64,000 nucleotides of DNA, from positions 48,338,501-48,402,500 of the forward strand of contig NC_091255.1 in assembly GCF_042477335.2 (NCBI RefSeq), in the 5' to 3' direction. Below are positions 1 to 11,449 of this stretch, piece after piece. Positions within the stretch are counted from its first letter, which is position 1. Every line of letters begins with the position of its first letter. Below the pieces are notes generated by a model. That model was not told the DNA's origin. It saw only the letters and a program-made list of their open reading frames with translations, and did no database searches. The translations under genes and the position numbers were made by a program. This DNA comes from Ovis canadensis (Eukaryota > Chordata > Mammalia > Artiodactyla > Bovidae).

Positions 1-2720
1 CCCATTTCTCCCCAACTCTGTGCTCTGTGGATAGAGGTCTCTCATCTGGATTGTCGGGCAAGGAGAGATCCCAGCTAAGAAAGAAGAGAGGGAAAAGGGA
101 GAGAAGATGGCAGGGAATGCTGAGCATTCCCAGGGAGAGGCTTCTCAGTGAGGAAAGGATAGGAGAGGCTAGTCTTACTCTACTGTATCCCTGGGCTACA
201 CACAGGGTAATGTGCTGGGCAGCTCAGCACTCCTGGGCAGTCACAGCTACTGTTCCCTGTCCTCTCTTGCCTGCCACAGCTCTGGGCACCCAGCTGACAC
301 CCCCAAAAAAAATTTTTTTTAAGTAGAGGGACACTATTTTAAGACCGGAACCTGGAAGGATTACCACTTGGTCTTATACTTTCTTTGCTGGAAACAGAAA
401 CTGTGGTCTTCAAAGGTGCTGATTTTCTCTTCCCTTACAGGCCAAGTAGCCGATGTGCATCTTCTCCAGACTTTCTGAATCAGGGGGATGATAAAATACT
501 ATGTTTAAGGTCACATCAGCAGCACAGGGCCAGAAAGAGGACCAGGAGAACTAGCCATACCCCAGACCACAGTCCCAGGGGCCTCCCTGTTTCAGCGAAA
601 GGAAATAGGGATCTTGGATACAAGTGTATCTAGACACTTAATAAGCATCTTCCTCCTAACCTCAGAGAAGAAGTGGAGGGGAGTTCTCTGAGAGAACCTA
701 AGTTTTCATTTGCCTATTTCTATTCTTGTCACTGATGGCAGCTCTGCCGTCCAGCAGAGATGAGGGCCCCCTCTGCTGGGATGCTCCTTGGAATCCAGAG
801 ACAGTTTTGACTGGACAAAGGGACAGGCCAGCTGCTCTTTGTGTAGGGAGATGTGACCAGTTCCACTCCCCCAGCTCCTCCTGGCAGCATCAGAAACCCA
901 GGGACCCCTGCTGGAACACCCATAATAAAGCTCAACCCTGTACTGAACTGACATATCACCTGGCTCTGCTATGAAAGTGGTGCTGTAAGAGGGAGGCTTG
1001 GCGTACCAGGTGGGTGTAGGCAGGTGTGGGGAGTTCAACCTCAGGAGATACAAGGATCACTCCCCAATACCACCTCTTAAACCTTCTTTCTCCTCAACCC
1101 TCCTTCAACTTCCACCTCCGTTTAGCTGACTCCACTTCTGGCTACCTCCTGCCCTCCAGTCTGAGAAGACACGGTAAGTAGTTGTCTGTTCGCTACACTT
1201 TTTTCTCTGTCACTCTCCTCTGCTCCTCCCAACTCCCAGCCAAGATTTACCCCATTTGACCTCTTCCCATCAGTGAAAGCCCTCCGGTTCTGAACCCAGA
1301 ATCCCCAGCCTCTGAAACCCTCTTTCTTTTGAGAATGCCACTCTGGCTCTGAGACTGACTCACCAGTCCTCATCTTTCACATAAGTATAGCAAGGCCAAG
1401 ACAAGTATGTCCACTGGCACCAAGGCCCCTGACCTGAAGCAAAGGGCAGCTCTAGGGGTACAGCAGGATTTGGCCCTGAGTGTGTATATGCCTGTGCATT
1501 GGACACACTGGTTTATTAGTGTTATTTCAGCATTGTGATGCAGGGAGAGTAAGTGTAACAGCTGCTCCTTGCTTGCAGTGTTTATTGTTACCTAGAGACA
1601 ACCTCCTGGCTTTTTCCCAGCTCTCCCCACCCCGCCCCCCCAGCTTACCCCCCTCCCTGCCAACAGTCCTCCCCTCCCCACACTGATGGGAAATTTATGG
1701 CTTGCCCATACCATCTCTTTAACTCTCTCCTGTCCATAAGAGAGGTGGGCCAAGGGAAGCCAAAGTGAGCAGTGGGCGTGCCTAGGTCCCAGCAGGGTAG
1801 AAGAGTGCATGGAGGAGGGAAGGAAAGACAGAGGGATGGAAGACACCTCTTCTTCCCAATCTATGTCTGGACTCAGGCCCCAGTTTCCTTCCTGACTGTC
1901 ATGTTGAGAGAAAAGTCTTAGGATCCCAGGCTTCTCCTCACAAGATTATTCTCTTCCCTGGGTATCTCTAAGTGCTGCCCTCCCCAGTGGACTGGCTGCT
2001 CCTGAGCAAGTACAGCAAAGTAGTATTGACACAGGAGGAATAAATGCAGAGTGGCAGAATCCCCTGGACCCCTCCTTTCTATAGAGATGTCATATTGAGT
2101 CAAACAAGAGGCTCTGGCATGAACGACGCTGGCTGGACCTCCACGGCTGAGTAGATGTCAAACATGAAACTGGCTGCTGAGCCTGGTGGGTAAAACAGCC
2201 CACCTTAACTTCACCCGAGCGCAGCACTAAGGTTCTGAGGGAGTCCCAGGCCACCCTCCAAGCTCATCTCCTTGGTCTAGTTTCCTAATCCATTTTCTCC
2301 TGCTCATTGTTTGGTTTGATACATTGGGGAAGATCCCAGGGAACTAAGGCCTCAACAGTCCTGGGGAAAGAGAAACTCCTCTATCCCCTCTGGTCCCAGG
2401 ACCTTTCATGGAGGGGCGTCATGTCATATATTCACCATCCCCACTGGAAACAAGAGAGGTAAAGGGATAGGATTTTAGCAGAGACGATAGAGGCTAGATA
2501 TATGGAAAAACTTACTCATGGGATATAAGACTTCAGAATGGACCTACTTCTCTTTAGAGACTTTTCTTTCGCCTTGGATGGTTTTAAGTCTGTATTTACC
2601 CAAGGGACGTTGGAAGAACAGGGGTAATTTTCTGGGGCTCCTCCAGACATGTACCTCAGTGCAGTTTCCTCCTCAGTTCTAAACCTAGTATGTGTGGTGT
2701 AAGTTTGTAAGATTGTTAAG
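1..2720. other. Unique intergenic sequence, no gene seen
   Basis: No recognised coding exon, RNA gene or young repeat. A plus-strand AATAAA at about 924 is the only terminal-exon-like signal. It could in principle belong to a 3' UTR of the left neighbour (expected CDK12), but I cannot support that from sequence. Confidence 0.5.
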
Positions 2721-2724
2721 TTTA

Positions 2725-2940
2725 CGGGCTGACAGCCTTGAGCTCCAAAGCTAGTGCTGCTGTTTACTAGCTGTGCTACCTTGGTAAATCCCTTAACCTC
2801 TTTTAGGCCTAGTTTCCTTGTCTGTGAAATGCAGATAACCTTTTAAGATGGTGAGGAGAATTTAGTGAAATAATAGGTGTAAAGTACCTCAGAAAGTGCC
2901 TGATACTGAGTAGGTGCTCAGTCACTAGCAGTTGATACAG
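2725..2940 (+). repeat. MIR SINE
   Basis: TTTACTAGCTGTGCTACCTT, TTTCCTTGTCTGTGAAATGC and TAGGTGCTCAGTCACTAG follow the MIR core and 3' region. Confidence 0.8.
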
Positions 2941-3255
2941 TAGAGTCTACTACTTTTTCAGAGTCATCAGGGCTGACATTTCTTCAGACTCTTATGCATC
3001 CCCTGGAATTATAGCCAAATGTGAGTTTGTGCAAATGCTGGGGGTAATGTCCATAGTTTTATTGATGATTTGAAACAGGGTGGCAGTCTCCTGGAAAGGA
3101 AGTAGCCCCAGTTCTTTGAGTCACACTCCAGAAGAAGTCAGTTTCCCCATACCCATGACTTCAGCTAGGAGTTCCTCGGGTGGTGTCCTGCCTCTGTACA
3201 ACTTCATCTAGAATGGAACTGGGAGAGACAGCCAGTAAGATAACAACACAGGAAT

Positions 3256-3378
3256 GGAAATCCCTGGTGGTCCAGTGGTTAGGACTCCATGCTTCTACTG
3301 CAGGGGGCATGTGTGTTCCATCCCTGGTCAGGGAACTAAGATCCTACATGCTGTGCAGCACAGCCAAAATAAAAAGAC
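3256..3378 (+). mobile_element. tRNA-Glu-derived cetartiodactyl SINE (CHR type, short)
   Basis: Starts AATCCCTGGTGGTCCAGTGG, has a box-B-like CCATCCCTGGTCAGGGAAC, and ends GCCAAAATAAAAA. This is the family found across whales and even-toed ungulates, lacking the Bov-A body. Confidence 0.85.
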
Positions 3379-3654
3379 AGCAACACAGAGCACTTGCCAA
3401 ACACTTTATAGTTTGTAAGTGCGTTTACCTATATTAGCTCTTTTAAATACCCAGAACATCTCAGTAAAATGAAGAACTACCTGGCATTGTACTTGGTGTA
3501 TTATATTTTTAAGTATGTTTAAAGTCTATAGACTATGTCATCACCTGGATATGTCATGAATTATAAAGCTCATCCACTATTTTAATCATTTAGATATGTT
3601 TACTGTTACAGATGATACCATGATGAACATCCTATCACATAAAACTTTGTGGGT

Positions 3655-4612
3655 TTTTTGTTCATGTTTTATTGAGGTAGAATTGATATGTAACATTTTA
3701 TTAGTTTCAGATTACAACATAATGGTTCAGTATTTGTATATATTGCAAAATTATCATCACAGGGAGTCTAGTTAACATCCATCACCATAATAGTTACAGA
3801 ATTCTTTTTTTTCTTGTGAAAAACTTCCTGTAATTTTTAAAGTAAATTCAAGGGAGTGGAATTACTGGTACAACAGATACAAATACCCCATTCCCCATAG
3901 TTATAATCATTTTATTGATGCAATGAGAATAATATTTTTTAATGTTCCTCTTTGGAATTCTGCAGTGGGAACACAAGGGCAGGCCCTTCTCTCTCCTATA
4001 CCCAGCAGAAACATTAATAATCTATCATATCCTTTTTAAAAATTAAGGTAATTGCAGTTGTAAAAGTAATACAGGGAGTTCCCTTATACATTTTGCCCAC
4101 TTTGACCCAGTAGTAATATTTTGTAAAACTGTAGCATAACATCACAACCAGAATATTGCCATTATTTCAATCCACCAGTCTTAGTCATACTTCCCTGGTT
4201 TTACCTGTATATGTGTATATATTAAGTTCTATGCAATTTTATTACCTCTGTAAATTCTTAAATCTGCTACCACAGTTCCAGCACCACAAGGATTCATGTT
4301 ACCCTTTTAATGATCACGCTTCTATGTCACCCCTTTCTTAACCCTTGACAACCCCTAATATATCCTCCACTTCTAAAATTTTGTCATTTGAAAATGGAAT
4401 CATACACTGTGTAACTTTTGGGGATTGAATTTTTTTCATTCAGCATAATCCTCTGGAGATCCATCCGAGTTTTTTAATATATCAGTAGTTTATTTTATTT
4501 CAAGATATGGAAGTACCACAGATGTACCATGTTTAATCATTAGTCTGTTAAAGAATACTGAATACAACATTGTAAATCAGCTATACTCCAATAAAATTAA
4601 AAGTTTTTTGAA
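3655..4612 (+). mobile_element. Old L1 3'-end sequence, probably two fragments
   Basis: AT-rich L1 3'-UTR-like text: ATTGAGGTAGAATTGATATG and AACATCCATCACCATAATAG near 3690-3800, a second diverged block from about 4020, and the typical L1 end ATACAACATTGTAAATCAGC with CTCCAATAAAATTAAAAG at 4562-4604. No coding capacity. The internal joint and the strand of the first block are uncertain. Confidence 0.65.
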
Positions 4613-4699
4613 AAAAGGAACACTTTGTGCTCTGACTTTGTACTCACTTAGCAACTAATGAAAAAGCCTATTCTTGGTGTCCTGAGTGTTGTTTTATAT

Positions 4700-4880
4700 T
4701 CATGATTATTAAGTTTCTTAACCCTTCAGTCATGGCACCTACTATTACTTCCATCTCATAGACAGGGAAAATTGAGGCTCATAAGTGATTATCCCACACT
4801 CACATGCTGTTAAATGGCAAAAGAAGAGCTTGGGACTCAAGACAATAGGGCTCTTTCTACTACAGCAGGCTTTCTCAGAC
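4700..4880 (-). repeat. MIR-family SINE
   Basis: CCATCTCATAGACAGGGAAA with TTGAGGCTCATAAGTG and a following ACACTCACATGCTG match the antisense MIR core. Confidence 0.65.
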
Positions 4881-5018
4881 CTTGACTAAGGTTGCTGGGA
4901 AGACAATGTGGGCAGAACCAAAAGAGAGATGTCAGAGGCAGGAAGAACACTGGAGCAGCCTGGGTCAGTCAGGTCTTCACTGCTAACTTTGCTTCATAGG
5001 TTATAAGAGCAGTGTCAT

Positions 5019-5206
5019 GAAGATAAAGAATCTGCCTGCCAATGCAGGAAATGCAAGAGACGCAGGTTCAGTCCCTGGGTTGGGATTCCTAAAGCAGGAA
5101 ATGGCAACCCAACCCAGTATTCTTGTCTGGAAAATCCCATGGGTAGAGGACCCTGGCAGGCTACACTCCACAAGTCACAAAGACTGGGACACAACTGATC
5201 ACGCCA
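5019..5206 (+). mobile_element. Bov-tA SINE, diverged
   Basis: A tRNA-derived head (AAAGAATCTGCCTGCCAATG, then GGTTCAGTCCCTGGGTTGGG box B region) joined to a Bov-A tail (TTCTTGTCTGGAAAATCCC to GACACAACTGATCACG). Several substitutions and a small gap indicate age. Confidence 0.85.
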
Positions 5207-5629
5207 AGTGCCCATATCCTGAAGCAGGGGGCAACATAGCTTGTGCATTTGAAATCATTTCCCCTTTGACACTTCAAGGCTGAAGTGGATGAAGCCTGTG
5301 AGCAGTCTTTCCACAGACCTGGGACCTGGAATGGGAAAGGGAAAACTCAGCCTTTGGGTATGTATCAGAGGATAAATAGCCAAGGCTGTCCTTGGAAATG
5401 TGAAGTTGAGTGTCTCTGATGAGGTCTGAGGAAACTGAGTCCCATGACAAGTGAGCTTTCTATTCTGGGGTGACAGGTGGAGGGCAGAAATAGCATTTTA
5501 ATTTTTTTTTTTTTTTTTTTTAGTGTGGTGGGGAACTATAGGTCATTTACACACAGACACATACACCTTGGGCAGGCTCAGTGTCTGGGACATGGTACGA
5601 GGGAAGCAGAGTGGAATAAAAAAAACGCC

Positions 5630-6320
5630 AGTTCATCATTTTGCCTCTGCGGCTGCAACCAAAAGTGTGTTCAGGCTTCAGAAGAGGATTGCCTTCAGCA
5701 TCCTCCGCTGTGGCAAAAAGAAGGTCTGATTAGGCCCCAATAAGACTAATGAAATCACCAGTGCCGCCTCACATCAGCAGTTCTAGAAGCTGATCAAAGA
5801 TGGGCTGATGATCTGGAAGACTATGATGGTCCATTCCCAGGCTTGATGCTGGAAAGACACCTTGACCCACTGGAATGGGATGCACATAGGCATAGGTAAG
5901 GGAAAGGGTACTGCCAGTGCTCCTGGATGAGGAAGCTGAGAATTCTGTGCCGGCTTCTCAGAAGATACTGTGAACCTAAGACGATTGACCACTACATGTA
6001 TCACAGCCTGTACCTTAAAGTGAAGGGTAATGTTAAAAACCAAGCAGATTCTTGTGGAACATATCTGCAAGCTGAAGGCAGACTAGGCTTACAAGAAGCT
6101 TCTGGTGGACCAGGCTGAGGCCCACAGGTTGAAGACCAAGGAAGCCCACAAGCACCGTGAAGAGCGGCTCAAGGCCACGAAGGAGGAAATTATAAGGACT
6201 CTGTCCAAGAAGGAAGAAACTAAGAAAATTCTCCCCCTCTTCTCTGTACATAGTGGCCTTGGCAACTACAAGCATCACTCATTCAATTAAAAAAAAGCAA
6301 GTCTTTATCTGCCTAAAATA
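5630..6320 (+). pseudogene. RPL19: Processed pseudogene of ribosomal protein L19
   Basis: An intronless, degraded copy of RPL19 mRNA. Short stretches in different frames match the ribosomal protein: LQKR..LRCGKKKV near the start (about 5671-5728), [17 protein letters not shown] in the middle (about 5960-6030), and [15 protein letters not shown] with LSKKEETKK at the end (about 6128-6222). The start codon is lost (AAA at 5661 where ATG is expected). Frame shifts, deletions and internal stops break the rest, and the stop codon is altered. Sequence after 6225 resembles the RPL19 3' UTR and ends in an A-rich stretch (about 6289-6322). The intact gene encodes a large-subunit ribosomal protein; this copy cannot. 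Confidence 0.88.
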
Positions 6321-6884
6321 AAAGCCAGTTCACATTTAGTCCTCCCTTTACCACTGCTGTTTCTTTCCAAATCATGGACAGCTAAGTCAGAAGGAGCTAG
6401 AGAATCATTTGGTCTATCCCTAAGCCTCTGGGCACTGGCAGAAGCTGACAGGTGGAAACCTAGAGTCAGCCCAAACGTGATGAATGGCAGAGATGCCAGC
6501 TTTCAGGAGAGAAAGCTTGGCTTTCCTCCTGGGAGCTGTGTCTGGCCAAAGGCTGCCTCCTCCCACCTCCTGCTGGGACCGGATTTTTTTTTTTTTTACA
6601 GTTGCTGTTACCATTGCTCCCCTGGCCTATTCCAGTGGCTGTGGTGGACTTATAACAACTTTCCCTGTCTACTTACAGCTCAGGAACCAAGCTGAGAGCA
6701 CATATCATTCTTCTCCATCTCCCCTGGCCCATCAGAAATGGCAAATCTTCCAACACACCCTCCATCCTTATCCAACAATTCCACCCATGGGGGATAAACA
6801 CTGAGGGCTTCAGAATTTATAAGGAGTACTTTGCATTCTTGAAATAATCAGAGATATCCATTCTAAACCTTTTTTGGGGGTGGA

Positions 6885-7041
6885 AGTTGGTGGTTTTTTT
6901 TTTTTTTTTAATTTGTTTGTTTTTGTCGTTTTGCCCCACAGTGAGGCTTACAGGACCTTAGTTCCCCCACCAGGGATTGAACCTGGGCCCTTGGCTGTGA
7001 AAGCATAGAGTCCTAACCACTGGACAGTCAGGAAATTCCCT
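6885..7041 (-). mobile_element. tRNA-Glu-derived SINE (CHR type)
   Basis: Complement orientation. A T-run (6894-6909) marks its poly(A) tail on plus, followed by CACCAGGGATTGAACCTGGG and CCTAACCACTGGACAGTCAG, ending AATTCCC. Confidence 0.85.
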
Positions 7042-7254
7042 GGGTAGAAGTTCTTAGACAAAAGGAGGCCACTTTTTACAGAGATCTGGAATGTGGAAAC
7101 AGCCACCTGCCCTTCAAGCCAAGATGGCACCTAACCAGGAAATCCCAAGACCTCTGCTTCTGCCCTTCCCTCGGCTGCCCCTCCACTCCAGGTACTCTCC
7201 TCTCCTGCCACCACTCCCTTCCCATTCCTCTTTTCTCTCTCTCAGCAAGTTTTT

Positions 7255-7400
7255 TATGTGATTACAGGCACTGCATGGTAATTAGTGCTAAACTCATTTG
7301 CACAACTACAGTTAATTGGCTACAACAATTAATTAATGTGTTGGAAATTTGGCACTGGAAAAAAAAAAGTTTGTCATCAAAAAAAAGGGCAAAAATTTTA
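7255..7400. promoter_or_regulatory. AT-rich homeodomain-motif block, candidate enhancer
   Basis: Non-repeat text dense in TAATTA-type cores: GGTAATTAGTGCTAAACTC, CAGTTAATTGGC and CAATTAATTAATGTG. Such blocks near developmental genes are often conserved enhancers. Conservation is not measured here. Confidence 0.45.
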
Positions 7401-7639
7401 GAGTGAGATACCCATAAATCGAGCACAGGCTTCAAAAGCCCAGCTGGGCCTCAAACTTAAGGCTGGCCTCAGATGCCTTCCGACTCTCAACTTGAACACA
7501 TTTTCCTCTTTCCTCTTTCATTTTTTCCCTCTTCCTTTCTCTATTTCTCTTCTTGTGCCCTCTTTTTTTTTTTTTTTACAACTTAAGCAAACTCATTTCC
7601 CTGATAAAATATAGCATGACTAATGGCTAGAGCATGTAA

Positions 7640-7815
7640 AAATCATTGGGAAAATGTCCTTGGAAGACGAATGCATTTTCAGCAGAATAATTAACTTAAT
7701 TAACAAATTCACATGCATATTCATCAGGCTATTAATGTCTTCTCGGCTCAGCTTGATGAACATTGCGGTAATAACCATCTCATTTACATACTGCATTCTA
7801 CTGCGATCCAAAACA
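7640..7815. promoter_or_regulatory. AT-rich POU/homeodomain-motif block, candidate enhancer
   Basis: Contains AATAATTAACTTAATTAAC and ATGCATATTCAT (7713-7724), one base from the POU palindrome ATGCATATGCAT, plus CTATTAATG and CATTTACATACTGC. Not a recognised repeat. Confidence 0.48.
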
Positions 7816-7833
7816 GAGACAACATACAGGCGT

Positions 7834-7857
7834 ACACACACGCACACACACACACAC
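7834..7857 (+). repeat. (CA)n microsatellite
   Basis: CA dinucleotide run broken by one CG. It abuts an AT-rich, regulatory-looking block. Confidence 0.9.
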
Positions 7858-8254
7858 GCTTGCACCACTACACACAACATGCCTAGGCCGCTTTGACTTC
7901 CAGGTTGGCTGACGGGAAGAGAGAGAGAGAAGTGTGGGAAGGCCAACTAGGTGGTATGATTTGTAGAGGGTCATGAGTGAGGTGGGCCAAGGACGCCCAC
8001 TTGTGAATGAGAGAACTTTAATATTCTCTTCCTCTGCCTCTTTTTCCTTATTTCCTTTTCTCTGTGTCATTTTCTTCCTTCTTCTCCACTTCCCGCCCCC
8101 CCAACCACGTCTCTCGAGGGAAAAACTTGGTATCCGTGCCAACTTCCCCCCCCCCTCTTTCCTCCCTCTCTCCTCCTTCCCCTCTCCCAACTGCTGCCAG
8201 CCGGCATCAGCGCCGAATTGCCATCTCCTTGAGCTCTCTGTGGAGCAATCTCAG

Positions 8255-8425
8255 AGAGCAGTAAGGTGTGACGCGGGGCTCTGCCGGCTTCGCAGCACCG
8301 CCTGCGGAAAGAGCTCAGGATGGCGGAGGAAGATTAAGAGAAATCGCGAGCAGGGCTCGGCTGCCATTGGTGTGTGCAAACGCCGAGGAGGAAGGGAGAG
8401 GGAGCGCGAGGAGGGGGGGTAGGAA
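8255..8425. other. Small CpG-rich block
   Basis: CG-rich run following a pyrimidine-rich stretch, including GACGCGGGG and GATGGCGGAGG, then a purine tract. Too short for a strong island call. It sits between two AT-rich blocks and may be part of one regulatory element. Confidence 0.45.
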
Positions 8426-8449
8426 GGGAGGGGGAAAACCAGCAGCTGT

Positions 8450-8570
8450 CGGCCTAATTCTTCTAACACTCTGCTTGTGGTCATATTAGAAAAACAGATT
8501 ATGCCCCTCGGTGCCACTCACTTATACTTGACATACGTTAATGTTCTGTATCTCCATTCTCCCGGCTTGA
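8450..8570. promoter_or_regulatory. AT-rich block, candidate regulatory element
   Basis: Unique text with CCTAATTCTTCTAAC, CATATTAGAAAAACAGATTA and CATACGTTAATG, following a CpG-rich block. Weak evidence. Confidence 0.35.
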
Positions 8571-8574
8571 CGAC

Positions 8575-10965
8575 AGTGGACTTCAGGTCTCGGAGGATGG
8601 GGGCCTGGGGGGCCAAGGGGCAAAAAAAAAGACCCTGCCTTTTCTTTCTTCCTGACCTCCAACCCCAGTCTGTACTTGCCCTTTAGAAAGGAAAGCTGGG
8701 CCCAGAATTTGCATCGGATGCCACCATTTGCCCCTGCTTTTTTCAACCTCTTAGGAGGTGCAGAGGTCAGAGGACACCTGGAGGTCCTTTCTCCTAAAAG
8801 TCACTCCCCCTTTAGAGTCTTAATAAGTCACTTAATAAACCAAGTGTGACCAGCTTTGTGGCATCCCCACCCATAACGTTCGTATGTGCCCTCCCCTCTC
8901 AAATCAGAAGCTGGGGGTCAGAGAAAGGGGTGTAGGAGAGGTGCTGCTCCGTGAGGGGGTTATAGAGAAGCCATAGCAAAGTAAGGCCAGGATTGTTTCT
9001 GGGTTGCTATGGAAACCAGGTTCCCTCCTCCTGGCAGGAAGGGAGGAGTGCCTGAGGCCTTCCTCCTTCCACCAATCCTGAAGGCTATACAGGCGGAGTT
9101 TGCTAAGGCCTGGGGACTAGGGCTGGTCTTGGAGGACAGACCCACGGTTCCCCAGAAAACCTGCCTGCCAGGCTATAGCCCTTCAACCCCACCTTCCCTA
9201 CCCTCTCACCCCAATATTCCGTCAAAGGAGGCTTTTTCCTCTAGGTGCCTTTTTCCTCTAGGTGCCTTGTCCTCTATGGAGACCTGTTGCTTAGCAACCA
9301 CTGGTGCCTTCTTCCTAATAACTCACAGGGACTGAGAGATATAATATCTGTCTCTATATTCAGTTTCCCTCCCTTGTCTATTTATATTTAATAGCTGAAG
9401 CCCTGTCTTGGGTTCCCTTGGCACCTGTTTTAGAAGGAATAAGCTGCAGCCTTATAAAGTTACACCTGAGGAAGAACTTCCAAACAAGGAAGAGTAGGAG
9501 AACAGAGGGGAGTGGGTAGGAAAGCTGTGAGATCGTATTCTCTTAAGTATAGAGAGAGGAAAAAGTATAGTATTTAGGACTTGGAATGTGGGGAGGGGGT
9601 GTCCAAAGGGACTCCCAAGGGTCCACTCAGGACCTGGAATGGATGTTTCCTGACCTGGCACACCCTGCCCTGCCCCTCTATCCTCACCACATCCCGGCTA
9701 GAGCACTCTTGTATTTCTGTATACGGCAGGGTCATCCCTCTGGGGATGTCCAGTTTTCTAATGTCTGGATTTTGGTGTCCAGGAAGAGGGTGCCGTGTGG
9801 ATGTGTGTCCAGTGAGAACTGGGTTTTTCAGGGACGATCTTCTGAGCTCTCCACTAGAAAACCTGGCAGACTTGTCCTGGCAGGGGAAACGGTACAATAA
9901 TGGGCAAAAATGAAGAGCACGGAAGGCCCAAGAGTGGCCTAGAGGCTGCAGGTAGCGTCAGGAAACCTGCGTTTAGGTCCCCTCTCCTATTGTCCTGTGA
10001 TCCAAGTGATTCACTTCATCTTTTAAACTCCTTGTTGCTTTATCTGTAGATCAAAAATAACGTTTACCTCCCTGGACTTTAGCAGGATCAGTTAAAGTCG
10101 TAATGTGAAAGGAAACACCTTGGAAGCTATCAGATTTAACTAAAATATTATTTTAAAGTTTGGCAAAGGTCTGACTGCTGGGAAGAGGGAGGCATCATGA
10201 GTCCAGCCTGGCCCTGGGCTTAGGAACACCTTTAGTTTTTTGGCCAGAAAAGTGTGATTCTTTGCCCTCTCCTCGGTGGGGTAGGGAGCTTTAAATCAAA
10301 AGCAAAGCTATTGAAGGAGAGTAGCACATGGTGTCCTTTCCCCCCACCTCCATTCCCAACCTCTGACCTCTAGTTCTTCTTGGCAGTGCCCCACTGTGAC
10401 CCTCCACCCTTATCCCCAGTCAGCATTTCCCCTGCCATTGTGCTCGCTTACAGACTGTACAATTTCACCCTCTATACCCCCCTTCTCGGCACCTCCTCCA
10501 ACCCGAGCCTTCTGTGGGAGACAGATGGGGTGTCTGCAATGGAAAAGGCTCTGGGCTCTACGCCGCCTTGGGTGGGCAGCCCCCCTCCTCATCTCCCCAC
10601 TACTCCCTCTCCCTACCTAAGACACTCAGATTCACCCCGGGCAGCTTTGAGAGCTGCTGAGGATTCCAACTTTCTTCTCAGACTCAGCCCCAGAAGCACA
10701 GGGCCAGAATGCCATCTTTCTCAGAGACCTAGACCCCAGCCCCTCTTCATGGAAGACCAGGGCAAAGGAAGAAGGGCTGGGGGATGGGAGAGCACTATGT
10801 AAAGTGGTTAATGTGGAAAGGCAGGGAGAGACCCAGAGTCCTTCACTGAGGACTGGATGGCTGGGGTTTGGGGCCTGAGTTGACAGAGGAGACTAAGCCA
10901 AGGCAGTTCCTTTGTTCCAGAAATCGGGGGTCCCTGGAAGGAGGCTCAGCTTAGGGAGGGGGGAG
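8575..10965. other. Unique intergenic sequence, no gene seen
   Basis: Only short overlapping frames without recognisable domains. Holds a 17-bp perfect tandem duplication at 9232-9265. A MIR-like fragment begins at about 10970. Confidence 0.55.
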
Positions 10966-11089
10966 AGGGAGCTAACATTACAGAGCGCCAACTGTGAGCC
11001 AGGCACCACGCCAGTGCCTTTCCATACCTGTACTCGCAACTAGCAGGTGAACAGTCAGGGCAAATAGGTGTCCTGCGAGCTCGCAGCCT

Positions 11090-11447
11090 CTCTCGGCACA
11101 GTTGACCACCTCCTCCTCTGAGTCTGTGATGTCAGTGCCAGTCTCCCACCGCTCTGGCTGCTCTTTCTCTGTCTCCTTTGCAAGCTCATCCTCAACTCCT
11201 CAGACTCAGCCAAGTCCCCCGACTATGTACTTTCATGTACTGTACATCCTTCTTTCATTGCATTTAGCACAGTTATTTCATACTTATTGGTGCAGTCATT
11301 TGAATAATGATCCTATTTCCATCTCCAGATGGAAAGTTCTGCAAGGACAGTGACTATATGTGTCCGTGTTCACCAGTGGCTCCCAGTGCCCAGCACAGTG
11401 CTTAGCATAAAGCAGCTCTTTAGTAAATATTTGTTGAATGAATGGGG
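11090..11447 (+). mobile_element. L2 LINE 3' end
   Basis: Ends with the L2 signature CCCAGCACAGTGCTTAGC followed by TAGTAAATATTTGTTGAATG. Upstream text is diverged L2. Confidence 0.75.
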
Positions 11448-11449
11448 GA

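Noticed and set aside
1-2720. 3' UTR or last exon of CDK12
   Set aside because: Synteny makes it possible, but no coding text is recognised and the only signal is a single AATAAA near 924.
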